DNA from: Durusdinium trenchii
Taxonomy: Eukaryota; Sar; Dinophyceae; Suessiales; Symbiodiniaceae
DNA: 64,000 bases
Assembly (NCBI GenBank): GCA_963970005.1
Contig: CAXAMN010023361.1
Coordinates: 2,107,449-2,171,448, forward strand
Reading direction: 5' to 3'
The notes under the pieces are model-generated. The model was not told where the DNA came from. It saw only the letters and a program-made list of their open reading frames with translations, and did not search any database. This document shows positions 22,753 to 32,700 of this stretch, one piece after another (the stretch's first letter is position 1; each line of letters opens with the position of its first letter). The position numbers and the translations under genes were made by a program.

Positions 22753-23454
22753 TTGCGGAAGGTGACACACTGTTCCGCTTGCGGTGCTTTAGGCCATTGG
22801 GCCGCCGATGCTGAATGCCCCATGAACAAAGGAGGCAAGGCTTCAAAGGGAGCCTCAAAGGGATCGGCAACTTCTTACCGCTCCTCGACTTTCCAGCCAA
22901 GCAAAAAGGGTGACAAGCCGCACCACGTGAGCGTAGTGCAGCACCATGAACACGGAAGCCTGCAAATCTCAGAAGAGCCTCAATCCACCTACGGGGTCAG
23001 CTTTACCACCTACATGGTCTCGGTTCCCTTCACGATCCATGAGATCAAGAGTAGCACCACTACGGGGGAAAGCTTTGCAGGGTTCATGGTACTGGACTCC
23101 GCCTGCCAGCGGACATGCTGTGGGGAGATTTGGTTCGAGCACCACCAAAAGTTTTTGAAGGACTTCAACATGAGTTGCCACATCATCCCCACCAAGGACA
23201 TGTACCAGTTTGGGAAAGGTGACCCTACCATCGCTTCGCGTCGTGTGTACATGCCCACTGTTTTCGGACACCACCCATGCCTTTTGGGAGCTGGGTTGTT
23301 GCCGGAAGACATCCCCCTGCTTGGTTCGAATAGTTTGATGGACAAGTTGGGCACCATCATCGACCTCCCGAGCCGTACAGTTCGTTTTTCGAGTTTGGAT
23401 TGCACAGTTGAACTGCATGTGAAGTGTGGACATTTTTTGTATTCCATTGTTTGA
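22753..23454 (+). CDS. Nucleocapsid zinc knuckle and aspartic protease of element 1
   Basis: Open in the same phase as gag straight after its TAG. A zinc knuckle near its start has the order CSACGALGHWAADAEC, i.e. CX2CX4HX6C, two residues longer before the last Cys than canonical CCHC. After a Lys/Ser linker, the retropepsin active site reads VLDSACQRTCCG, with Asp-Ser-Ala in place of Asp-Thr/Ser-Gly; a flap-like hydrophobic region and LLGSNSLMDKLG follow, typical of copia protease C-termini. The stop TGA at 23452 is preceded by a T6 run (23433-23438), and the protein sense continues in another phase (FEVPHHQ), so the stop is probably the result of a one-base indel. Confidence 0.82.
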   Translation: MRKVTHCSACGALGHWAADAECPMNKGGKASKGASKGSATSYRSSTFQPSKKGDKPHHVSVVQHHEHGSLQISEEPQSTYGVSFTTYMVSVPFTIHEIKSSTTTGESFAGFMVLDSACQRTCCGEIWFEHHQKFLKDFNMSCHIIPTKDMYQFGKGDPTIASRRVYMPTVFGHHPCLLGAGLLPEDIPLLGSNSLMDKLGTIIDLPSRTVRFSSLDCTVELHVKCGHFLYSIV

Positions 23455-23606
23455 AGTGCCTCACCACCAAGACGTTCATGAGTGGCATGTTTGGAAACAG
23501 TTCACCTCACCAGAGCTCTGGCATGATCCTGATCCAGAACTTTTGTTGCCGCCGGAGCCCATGACAGATCGTGTGACCCAGGTCACTTCAAATTCGAAGC
23601 CCCCCC
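23439..23606 (+). CDS. Protease-to-zinc-module linker of element 1 (shifted phase)
   Basis: Between the T6 run and a C7 run (23600-23606), only the second phase has protein character (FEVPHHQDVHEWHVW, LLLPPEP). After the C7 run the sense moves to the third phase. Both switches fall at homopolymers, which points to length errors or replication slippage. This stretch has no start of its own. Confidence 0.6.
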
Positions 23607-24401
23607 GGCCATGCAGAGCACACCGGCACCATGGCTCATCCACTGGCGACGGATGGTTGGCCGCCTCATGAAGTTCAAGAAAGGTGTGTGGACCGCGATG
23701 GCTGTAGCGGTGCGATTGGGCATCATGCCCAAGACTTGGTTGAACGAGGCAAGGACAAGTGCGACCACAAGGACATCAAGCGCTACGGGAACATGCACGG
23801 CCGGTACGGCAAATGCCGGAAGTGCCTGAGGACTTGGAAGTGGAACGCAGGTCGAGAAGAATGGGAAGTATGGGTTGGATCGGTCGGCTACTCTGCACGA
23901 TCGTCGCCATTGCCACTACCGCCCTCCAACAAGGAGAAGGACAAGACAGCTCCCAAGGCTACAGCAATAAAGAGCAAGGCGAAGCCCAAGATCAAGCGGA
24001 AGACAGTTTCCAAGCCAGGAACTTCCTCTTCAGCAGCCTCGACATCCACGGAGACCCGCTATTGGACCGACTTCCGGGCGGAGTACGAGCTCAAGATGGA
24101 CCACCTCACGCCGGAGCAGGACTACGAGGTCTACCAGATTTGCGAACAGGGCTCACCCCTGGACAGAGAGCCTCACAGCTGGGCACACCACGCGTTCCTC
24201 TTCGAAGAGGGCTTCAAGGAGGACCGCGAGAAGCTGGAGAGGGATGCGAATATCATTCGAGTCCGTCGCATGGTGGCCCTCGGCGTGATCCCGGAAGAAG
24301 TACTATGGCAGATCGAAGACTGGGAGGAGGAGAGTTTGGATTGGGGCCTGGTGGACGACCTCGAACTGACCACCGATCCGGCACCTCTCACTCCACCATG
24401 A
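23607..24401 (+). CDS. Second zinc module and linker of element 1
   Basis: The third phase is open from the C7 run; an ATG at 23631 begins MAHPLATDGWPP. It contains a Cys/His module (CVDRDGC, HH, then CDHKDIKRYGNMHGRYGKCRKC) followed by a conserved-looking WKWN. I recognise this as a putative zinc-binding element but know no function for it. A basic Ser/Lys linker and a helical acidic segment (LTPEQDYEVYQICEQ, LEEESLDWGLV type) follow. The stop TGA at 24399-24401 overlaps the ATG of the next frame as ATGA. Confidence 0.7.
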   Translation, partial: GHAEHTGTMAHPLATDGWPPHEVQERCVDRDGCSGAIGHHAQDLVERGKDKCDHKDIKRYGNMHGRYGKCRKCLRTWKWNAGREEWEVWVGSVGYSARSSPLPLPPSNKEKDKTAPKATAIKSKAKPKIKRKTVSKPGTSSSAASTSTETRYWTDFRAEYELKMDHLTPEQDYEVYQICEQGSPLDREPHSWAHHAFLFEEGFKEDREKLERDANIIRVRRMVALGVIPEEVLWQIEDWEEESLDWGLVDDLELTTDPAPLTPP

Positions 24402-25807
24402 AGCCCGGAACGGCAAAGAGGTTGCGAGGCGACATGAGACGAGCTGCTCAGGTCTACATCGTCGAGAATGACACCTACCTGGCACATCATGCTGCTCATC
24501 GCCCACCTCCATGTGTTGATCTATGGGAACTTTTTGCTGGCCAGGCGAGAATGACGGAACTAGCCCAGGAGTACGAGCTGAATGCCCTTCAGCCTATGGA
24601 CCTTCGTTTTGGGCAGGATTTCAAGGATGCCTCAACGAGGGACTACATCATGCACAAGATCAAGAAGTTCAAGCCATGGTTGATCCCTATGGGAGTGGAC
24701 TGCCGCCTATGGAACCAGTTCTCCATCAACTTGAATTGGTCCTCTCCAGAACGGCAGGAGCAACTTCAAGTTCTTCAGCAGCAAGAACGACTCCTCGTCC
24801 ATTTCGCAACGGACGTCGCCAAAGAGCAATACATGAATGGGCGCTTCTTTCTCATTGAGAACCCCCTCAGATCTCGCCTATGGCAAGAACCAGCACTTCA
24901 AGAACTTCTTGCCCTACCAGGTGTCTGGTCGACGACCCTGGATGCTGGCGCCTACGGTGCCGAAGTTGACGGACAACCCATATGCAAGCCTATGCGATGG
25001 GTTGGCAACGCACCTGGCATGGACCTCGCCCTACATCGACGTCTAGATCACCTTGAGAAGCAGTACTGCACTCCAGTTCAAGGAACATTGACAAGAAGGA
25101 GTCAGGAGTACCCTGACAACCTATGCCGGCAGATCTTGCAAGAGCTACGAGCAATTGCTTTCCAAAAGGAGCCCACTCGTTTCGGCCGACCTCTACACCA
25201 CGTCCTCGCAGTCTCCTACCCGACTACGGACCTGGACGCTTGGAACGACGTTGCCAACTACATCTCCGGAGCTTATGAGCGTTCCAACAAGAGGCCATTT
25301 GAAATCCCGCTGGACACCGAGATGGGCAGGAACATCCAACAGCTCTTTCGGGTCAAAGCCATTAAGATCCAAGCATGCTTTGCCCCTACTTGTCGAAGGA
25401 TTCCTTCAAATGTTGACGAGTACTTCACTCGTGCTGCCTTTCTCCAGTACATGGACAAAACACGGGCAGTCGAGGTAGAGGACCTCGACGAGATCCAATT
25501 CCCAAGACAGCGGTTTGACAAGCCCGTGGAGATAGCTGTTTTCGCATATGGTTTCAGGATGATGGCACCCGAACATCGAGAACAAGCCCCAGCCTCAAGT
25601 GACAAACCTGCTATCGTCCCTGGACTCATGACCGACGTCTCCTTCGATACCAAGGAAGCTCTGGACTCCACGATCAAGAGATCAGTGGCAAGGCTTCACA
25701 TCCTTCACCACAGGAACTACTACGGTTGTTGGCTTCACAGGGATCAGTCCCTTCCTTGGTCATCAAGGCCGTACAAGGACTGGTTTGTTCGACATGCCGT
25801 CGATTGA
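24398..25807 (+). CDS. C5-cytosine-methyltransferase-like domain of element 1
   Basis: Starts at ATG 24398, overlapping the previous stop (ATGA). Residues 40-52 read VDLWELFAGQARM, matching motif I (FxGxG-like, SAM binding) of C5 DNA methyltransferases; an acidic residue ends the next strand (LQPMD), and DFKD could serve as motif III. Around C102 the sequence PMGVDCRLWNQFS resembles the motif IV loop, with Asp where Pro normally precedes the catalytic Cys. At 152-156, LIENP resembles motif VI (ENV). A target-recognition-like tail (VWSTTLDAGAYGA) follows. Productive sense ends near 25700 with the first half of the HHCC integrase zinc finger (VARLHILHH), after which the phase moves back to the first frame; the remaining 35 codons are out of phase. 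Whether it methylates DNA is unknown. Confidence 0.65.
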   Translation: MKPGTAKRLRGDMRRAAQVYIVENDTYLAHHAAHRPPPCVDLWELFAGQARMTELAQEYELNALQPMDLRFGQDFKDASTRDYIMHKIKKFKPWLIPMGVDCRLWNQFSINLNWSSPERQEQLQVLQQQERLLVHFATDVAKEQYMNGRFFLIENPLRSRLWQEPALQELLALPGVWSTTLDAGAYGAEVDGQPICKPMRWVGNAPGMDLALHRRLDHLEKQYCTPVQGTLTRRSQEYPDNLCRQILQELRAIAFQKEPTRFGRPLHHVLAVSYPTTDLDAWNDVANYISGAYERSNKRPFEIPLDTEMGRNIQQLFRVKAIKIQACFAPTCRRIPSNVDEYFTRAAFLQYMDKTRAVEVEDLDEIQFPRQRFDKPVEIAVFAYGFRMMAPEHREQAPASSDKPAIVPGLMTDVSFDTKEALDSTIKRSVARLHILHHRNYYGCWLHRDQSLPWSSRPYKDWFVRHAVD

Positions 25808-28800
25808 AGCCACCGCAAGAACCACGACCGTCATCCATGCCCTCCATGATCGCCGGCCAATTTGGCGATGAACTGCAAGCCGACATCTTCTACATCCGCC
25901 TCATGACCGGGCAGTCGTACCCGATCCTTGGAGTCATCGACAAAGCTACTGGCTTGCACATGGCCGGACTCATGCCAGACCGGAATGCCGACACAGCGTT
26001 CCGCATCTTGGAGGACATCTGGTTGAGACCTTTCGGAGTTCCACTTCTCCTGAGGTGTGACCCGGACCACACTTTTCGGGGCAACTTTGAAGCAAGGCTC
26101 CAAAGCATGGGTTGCATGGTGGACCATTGCGCACCAGAAGCTCACTTCCAGATCGGCATGGTTGAGAGGCGAAACGCCATCTTGAGACTGACCATTGAGA
26201 AGTTGGTCGACCAGTTTGCTGTGACCACACAAGAACATCTCCCCGGCATCCTCATTGGTGCCTGCCATGCCAGCAACAACATGGCTTACTCTCGAGGCCG
26301 CTCAGCGTACCAAGCAGTCTTTGGAAGACAACCTCGCCTTCCCAATGACATCCTTACGGATGACAAAGTCCTCTCAAGTTCGACTCAGGCCTTCGACGAG
26401 AACTATAACCCCAAGCTTCGAGCAGAACTGGTCAGATGCGAGGCACAAAAATGTTTGTTGGACCTCAACGCAAGTCAACAGCTGAGGAGGGCATTGTTGA
26501 GGAAAACTCGCAATACTGCGATTCCTGATCTCCAACCTGGTCAACGTTGCGCTGTCTGGCGTTGGTCGAAGAGAGGAGTCAGGAAAAGAGGAGCTTGGCT
26601 GACTGCAAGATTCCTGTCTTGGGATCCTGGCCACGTCGGCAAACAGGCGTGGGTGAGACTGGGAGCCTCGACCACTTTGGTGACGGCAGAGCAGCTCCGT
26701 ACAGCCCACGGCTTCGAAGACTGGACTCCCGACCAGGAAGACATCAAGGCTCTGAAGAATGCTGCTGACTCATTCACCCAGCACATGCTCGAGGACGAAC
26801 GAGGCGAACCACCGCCAGAACAACCCCCAGAAGAGCTGGCAGACATGCCAGTGGAGTATGATGGCACTCCACCGCCTCCAACACCATCAATGATGGTACC
26901 AGCTACACCAGCAACGGCAGCGCCAGCAACGCCACCACCACCAGTGGCTCACCAACAGGCAACGGCTATTCAAGTACACATCGATAGCCCTACTAACATT
27001 CATCACCAGCACACCACGGTGCACCAGAGATTTGGGGATCTTCCCAAGTCACTCTCACGATCCCGACGACAACACGGACCGTACACAAAAGGTCCAACAT
27101 CATCGCAGGCCGCTTCACCCCCTAAGGAGGTTAGAACGCAGCCGGATGACTTTGCACTGGCTGATACATCAGCACTTGCCTCGGCAGCCACACTCTTGGC
27201 ACCACAACATTTGGCAGACAATGCCATGGCCGTACTGGGCCATACCACACCGCAGAGCGAACCGTTTCACCAACCAACATCGGCAGAACACCTGCCTGCT
27301 GTTTCTACTGCATCCCCCTCATCGAGAGATGTCAGACCTCATGCACTACATCAACAACAGCATGACAACAGAGACACAGAGACAATGACAGCAACAGCGG
27401 CAGCGGCCGAAGCACATGGCGGAAACCTTCAAGTTCCACCACAATCGGCAGAATTACATGGCACACCTGTTGAACTACCGCCAGAGACACAACAAGAAGC
27501 AATGGAGCAGGAGGCCCTGCCAACGCTTCCTCAGAAGCGACCATTCGACAGCATGCACACACTGGCATTCGAAGCAGATGGCACAATCACAACAATGAAC
27601 CCGACATGGGGAGGCACACCACCACAAGGGTTCGGCAAAGCAAGCTGCAGATTCCACAAGATATACTTAACCACACAGCAAAGACAGCAAGACGTCGACG
27701 GAACCGACAAACCAGCACATGAGTCAGACACCAGCGCAGACTCAGACACATCAGCAGAAGCACACCAGCAAAACACCCTCAGCAGAAGCATGACACGACA
27801 AGAAGCCAAGCAACTCGACAGGGAAATCCCCTGGAGACAGATAGCAGCAATGCCACGTCCTTACGTGGAAAAGTTCTTGGACTCCATCATCAAGGAGGCC
27901 AATTCCTGGTCTGAATGGAGGAGCGTGAGACCTCTTTCTCATGAGGAGGCGCAGAAGGTGCTCCGAGACAAGATCCTCTCCAAAAGGATCCTGAGATCCA
28001 GAGCCTGCTATCGTGACAAAAATGTCGGTCAAGGCGAGCTGAAGGCAAAATGCCGTATTGTATGCCTGGGCCATTTGGACCCAGACTTGGAGTTGCTGGA
28101 CCGTTCGGCCCCCACTCCAGGCCGTACGACAGAGATGCTCATGTTGGCCATGATCACGGCCGGAGCCAATGGCGAGCTGTTCGAGACCCAGCTCAAGTGG
28201 CACGCCTGGACTGCAGACGCAGCCACGGCCTTCTTACAGGGCCAACAGCCTTCTGAAAGACCCATGGAGCTCTACATGTACCCTCCAAAAGACGGACTCA
28301 TCGAGATGACGCCATGCTGGTCACACCCTTTGTACCAAGTGATGGGCAACGTGTACGGGCTAGCAAATGCACCAGCTCTATGGTGCAGTGAAGTGGTGGC
28401 ACGACTCAAGCAGCTCAACTATACTCGCCACAGCTTTGACCCTATGCTTTTCATCAAGCGTGAAGGTCAACAGATCGTCTCCATGATACTGGTGTACGTA
28501 GACGACTTCATTGGAGTCTACAGGAGTGGTTACCCCATCGAAGAGGTCAAGAACGCCTTTGCTTGGGGCTCCTTCCATGACCTCTCCAAGCAGGTCGTGA
28601 CCTTCAAGGGAAAAGAGCTGCACTTACACCAGCTTGCAAACAAGCGCTGGAAGCTCAAGATCACTATGTCCAAGTTCCTCAACGGACTGACACCAGCCAA
28701 GCTTCCAAAAGGAAGGACTTCAAGTCCTCCAGAGCTCACACCAACGGAACAACGTGAATTCCGATCGGTGTCAGGTTGCCTGCAATGGGCATCCACACAG

Positions 28801-29601
28801 TGCAGACCAGAGATAGGAGCGGCGGTAAGCCTTTCAAACCAGGGCAACGAAACCACCTGCCATAACCTCAAGGACCTCTACGAGGCAATGAGCTTTTTGA
28901 AGAACACACCGCACGAAGGACTTCTCATGCAAGACATCCCCGTGAACACCAAGACGGTGATCGTCACCTACAGTGATGCCTCTTGGAGCAATGCCGCTCG
29001 CAGCGGATCCCAAATCGGGATCATGATCGGACTGTGCCCACCTGAGGTTCGATCTATGCCGACAAGCTTCACTCCAATAGATTGGAGATCGTGCCGAGCG
29101 GCGCGAGTATGTCGGTCCACACTGGCCGCAGAGGCTTCTGCAGCCGACGAAGCAAGCGACCGAGCTGCATACGTGAACATGACCCTCAGTGAGATCCTAT
29201 TCGATGGCCCGGCTCACCGGTTGGGATGCCGAGTAGACTACGTCCAGACCACGGACGCCAAATCGCTGTATGACGCCATTTGCAGCGAGGCACCAAACCT
29301 CACGGACAAGCGCTCGCTTTGCAACGTGCGGGCGATCCAGGAGACAGTGGACAAGTCGCGGATGCACTGGCTCCCTTCGAACTGCCAGTTCGCTGATGGG
29401 CTGACGAAAGTCAGCGAGCTGCTGCGGACCACCTTCAGAAAGTGGCTGAATGCACCTTTCAGCATTTTGCTGGACCATCCGGCCAACGAAGGCCTCTTGA
29501 GCGGAATTGCCAGTTGTACCAAAGAAAAAAAGACCAGTGAGAATTTGAAGCCACCCGATTGCCATGTTGGTACAACCGACTCCTTTCATGCTCAATCCTA
29601 G
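25726..29601 (+). CDS. pol: Integrase, reverse transcriptase and RNase H of element 1
   Basis: 1291 codons uninterrupted; sense extends upstream to about 25690 (HPSPQELLRLLAS). Residues 21-24 (CSTC) complete the HHCC zinc finger. The integrase core triad is D53 (LQADIFYI), D112 (LRCDPDHTF) and E147 (GMVERRN), about 35 residues apart. A Pro/Gln/Thr-rich linker spans about 360-690. The copia RT (RT_2) follows, with D831 in WTADAATAFLQG and Y924-VDD (28495-28506). RNase H has D1084 (YSDAS), a Glu in LAAEAS, TDAKSLYD and FADGLTK, so all four acidic positions appear present. The frame runs through the polypurine tract and ends 64 bp inside the 3' LTR. All catalytic residues look intact. Confidence 0.93.
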   Translation: MLASQGSVPSLVIKAVQGLVCSTCRRLKPPQEPRPSSMPSMIAGQFGDELQADIFYIRLMTGQSYPILGVIDKATGLHMAGLMPDRNADTAFRILEDIWLRPFGVPLLLRCDPDHTFRGNFEARLQSMGCMVDHCAPEAHFQIGMVERRNAILRLTIEKLVDQFAVTTQEHLPGILIGACHASNNMAYSRGRSAYQAVFGRQPRLPNDILTDDKVLSSSTQAFDENYNPKLRAELVRCEAQKCLLDLNASQQLRRALLRKTRNTAIPDLQPGQRCAVWRWSKRGVRKRGAWLTARFLSWDPGHVGKQAWVRLGASTTLVTAEQLRTAHGFEDWTPDQEDIKALKNAADSFTQHMLEDERGEPPPEQPPEELADMPVEYDGTPPPPTPSMMVPATPATAAPATPPPPVAHQQATAIQVHIDSPTNIHHQHTTVHQRFGDLPKSLSRSRRQHGPYTKGPTSSQAASPPKEVRTQPDDFALADTSALASAATLLAPQHLADNAMAVLGHTTPQSEPFHQPTSAEHLPAVSTASPSSRDVRPHALHQQQHDNRDTETMTATAAAAEAHGGNLQVPPQSAELHGTPVELPPETQQEAMEQEALPTLPQKRPFDSMHTLAFEADGTITTMNPTWGGTPPQGFGKASCRFHKIYLTTQQRQQDVDGTDKPAHESDTSADSDTSAEAHQQNTLSRSMTRQEAKQLDREIPWRQIAAMPRPYVEKFLDSIIKEANSWSEWRSVRPLSHEEAQKVLRDKILSKRILRSRACYRDKNVGQGELKAKCRIVCLGHLDPDLELLDRSAPTPGRTTEMLMLAMITAGANGELFETQLKWHAWTADAATAFLQGQQPSERPMELYMYPPKDGLIEMTPCWSHPLYQVMGNVYGLANAPALWCSEVVARLKQLNYTRHSFDPMLFIKREGQQIVSMILVYVDDFIGVYRSGYPIEEVKNAFAWGSFHDLSKQVVTFKGKELHLHQLANKRWKLKITMSKFLNGLTPAKLPKGRTSSPPELTPTEQREFRSVSGCLQWASTQCRPEIGAAVSLSNQGNETTCHNLKDLYEAMSFLKNTPHEGLLMQDIPVNTKTVIVTYSDASWSNAARSGSQIGIMIGLCPPEVRSMPTSFTPIDWRSCRAARVCRSTLAAEASAADEASDRAAYVNMTLSEILFDGPAHRLGCRVDYVQTTDAKSLYDAICSEAPNLTDKRSLCNVRAIQETVDKSRMHWLPSNCQFADGLTKVSELLRTTFRKWLNAPFSILLDHPANEGLLSGIASCTKEKKTSENLKPPDCHVGTTDSFHAQS
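29521..29533 (+). other. Polypurine tract of element 1
   Basis: AAAGAAAAAAAGA lies four bases before the 3' LTR and is the expected primer for plus-strand DNA. It is also translated, because pol reads through it. Confidence 0.75.
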
Positions 29602-29711
29602 GGATCCCTGAGCTAACGCTCTTTGCACTTCGCCCTTTCGCCTGCGGTGAAATGGCGCTTGGACTTTGAGAGCTTTTGTTTCTCTCGACCTTCGAATCGG
29701 TCGTTGACAAG
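29538..29711 (+). repeat. 3' LTR of element 1
   Basis: 174 bp, identical to the 5' LTR, and followed by the AAAAAC target duplication. The pol stop codon is inside it. Confidence 0.95.
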
Positions 29712-29717
29712 AAAAAC

Positions 29718-32700
29718 TGATCCACCACCTGGTCTTCCCCCCACAAAAAAGACGCCTCCCATGACCCCTTCCTTCGGATTCCCTTCGGATTCCAGGTGCT
29801 TGCCTTGAGAGCCACGCGCACCGGGCCCGCGTTGACCTGGCCCTTTGGCGAACTCTTCGGCGAACCGGAGACCGAGGGTAGGTCAACCTGAGGGTCCAAG
29901 CTGCGGATGGGGATGGGCAGATGTGGGCAGTACAGTTGAGTTGCGTTTTCACAGCCCACAACTCGTGCTGATTGCAAGGCCATATGCTTCGACCACGGAT
30001 GACTGTGAGTCACTCGGCAACGAGATGATTGGATGGACCGACGAAGGTCTTCCACCATTCCGATGCAGAATCTCTCTCTCTCTGTCTCTACCAGGGCCAC
30101 CATTCGAGATGCCCTTCGGGGTGTCCGTATGGTACCCCCTTGTGGGTCCTGATAGTCGACGTTTTTTGGTCAGTAGAGTCCAGTAGAGTCAACATTAGTT
30201 GGATCTTTTACTCCATGTATTGATGGACTGCCATGACGGGCTCTTGGAAATTCACCTCTATATAGGCACGCCGAGTCTTGCAAGTGGACCCGAACACACT
30301 AACATGCCCAAAGCAACATTGCTAAACACAGAGGGCTTGAAGGTCACCCCAGGTATCCCCACCAGGTTAGATAGTTTAGGGGTAGTGAGACTGGTTGGGG
30401 GCAAGCGGCAAGAGAACCTTTGTCAAGGGTCTTCTGGTGAAACAGTTTGCGTCTCCTGCGTAGAGATCCTTTGCGCTGGACTCCAATGCACAGGATGTTG
30501 AAGAAACCGCTTGAAGTGATGGAGAAAGTCTTCACTTCTCCGCAGAAGTGCCAAAGGACACGAAGCGCGGCCTGGAGATGACCAGACTTCGGGAGCGCCC
30601 TCTTAGCCATCTGACATGCTCCCCGAGCACTGGAAGCAAGCGATCGAGTTGAAGGAGATCATCAACAAGACTTGGGGCCTGTCAGCGTTCTCCTGAACTA
30701 CTTGCCACACCATGCTGGCTAAGGCCCTTGAAGGCTTGCAACTCCAGGTGACCCTTGTTGAACATGGAACCCATTGACCGAAATGCCGGGCCAAGGCGGC
30801 CAAGGGTGTTCACGGTCTTCAATGGAAGTCGAGAAGTAGTGCATTCCTCTCGACACCTCGTCAAGAGGTCCTGATAGACGCGTGCCTGAGACGTGTACGC
30901 GAGCGTACAAGAAACGGGGATTTGCCTGCATGACATGTTTCTGTTGGCGGTTGTGTGACCCTCCGCCACGGGTTTTGCTTGGCTGTGTTCTCTTTTTGAC
31001 CCCGCCCTCTCCTTGTTTGTTCATTGCAGCCTTTAAAGTTACAGGAAACTTGAAGGTGGTTGTGATTTCCTGAGCCTGAATAAACCCTCTTGCACTGCTG
31101 TTTGAGCTGTGCTGGTCCAGGTCGCTGTTCTCCCCACACCAGTGCCTGCGAGTGCGTCTGGCACGCAGGGATAATAGGCATATTTTCACTTGTGTTGCAG
31201 TTCTTCTTTTTGGTTTGTTACGGTGCCCCGGCCTCCCTAATCAAATGTTATAAGCAACACTCATGGCATATCATCATGCTGAAGCTTCTTTTTTTTTCAC
31301 CGCTCAGGAAAGCCACGGTCATCGTCCAACAACCCTCCTCGACTTTAGTGCCTTGGTCGATCCGAAGAAACACCGGATGTGACACCGGAGGTCCTTCTTG
31401 ACCTTGGCGTTGATGTGGTTCCGGTTCCTTCCACTCAAAGACCAAGGAGCACTCAAAGACCAGAAAAGGGCCAAGACTGTCGGGTCAGGCTGCACGGGGA
31501 GATCTTCGCCCCCGGATTGCCCCAGACCTCATCGCTGGGACGACTGTGGGGTCCACCCCTCGTTGCCCCAACGCCCGGGGCATCATGCGGCGAAGGGGCT
31601 TTCCAAAACGGATCAAAACGGTGCTGCGGTTCTCACATAGTTATATAGTTGGAATTGTTCCGCTGAGTCGTACCACATGTGAGAGAGCATCAGTTGCTCA
31701 TGCTGTTCTAGCAAGTCGGTCATGTCATATCGTGCAATTTTATCACTTGTTTTCTAGTAAGGATGCCCTCAACATCCCCCGACCAACCATGGCGATACGA
31801 TATGAAACTTCTATGGCGCCTCAAGCCATCTTCAGGCAGAAACAAAGTACATCAAAGTACGCACGCTTTGCACCAATCATATTAGTGACTTTCCGCAGAG
31901 TTCCGACTTTCTCTTCTTGTTCCAAGCCCGAACAGTTTCAAAGAACTCACTACTCCACCCGGCGGGGCCAGGTCGTTGAAACTGAATCACGTGAATTGGC
32001 CCCAGCCGTGAATTTCCAAACTTTCAATATCAACCATGGGAGATTATATTATTCAAATACTACAAATTGATTATGTTGTTATAGTGTAGGGGGATCCTGA
32101 TTTGTAAAGTGGCATAAAACCCTCCACAGTTCTTGATAAATCATCTCCGGCCCTTGAATTGTTTGGGACTGTTTTTGTTGGTATTGATTCAATTGTGCCT
32201 CTCCCGTTTCTCTTTAAACTGACCAACCACCACCACCTCCACCACGATGGTTCCTATTGATATCCGTTTGTTTTTGTTGGGGTTATGTGATATTGATCAA
32301 TTTTTGTCCTATTGTTAGTTCATGTTTGGTCCAGGGAATCTGCACTGCTGTTTTGTCACGTGTATTGCCAACAGCATTGTTTTAGAAAGGGGGTGGTTCA
32401 GGCACCCGTGCAATTCATTTACATGAGTTGTTTAGAATGTTTTTTTCAATAACATTCACGACTGAATCTGTCATTTGTTTTTCTTTAGATTTCCTCCTGC
32501 TTAGCACCGGAACAATTGCAAATGGCAACGGACAGGAAAGGCTGTCCAATTTATCTCCTCTAAAACAAACAATTTCTAGACCAGACTTCCTGTATTGTGT
32601 GTTTTTACATGTTTTTACTTTTTGTGGAGTCATTTTTTTCAGACTATATACTTCCTCCATCGTTTGCTTCTCCACATCAAAAGGTTTGTGTTTCATCGAT

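Larger units (their letters stand above)
20789..29717 (+). mobile_element. Full-length Ty1/copia retrotransposon with methyltransferase-like domain (element 1)
   Basis: Identical 174-bp LTRs (20795-20968, 29538-29711) are flanked by a 6-bp duplication AAAAAC (20789-20794, 29712-29717). A primer-binding site starts 2 bp inside the 5' LTR and a polypurine tract precedes the 3' LTR. Domains run gag with zinc ribbon, zinc knuckle, aspartic protease, a second zinc module, C5-methyltransferase-like domain, HHCC, integrase core, RT and RNase H. The integrase-before-RT order is that of Ty1/copia. Identical LTRs imply very recent integration. However, the coding strand changes phase four times and has one internal TAG, so this copy as assembled cannot make one continuous gag-pol by standard decoding. 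Confidence 0.95.
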
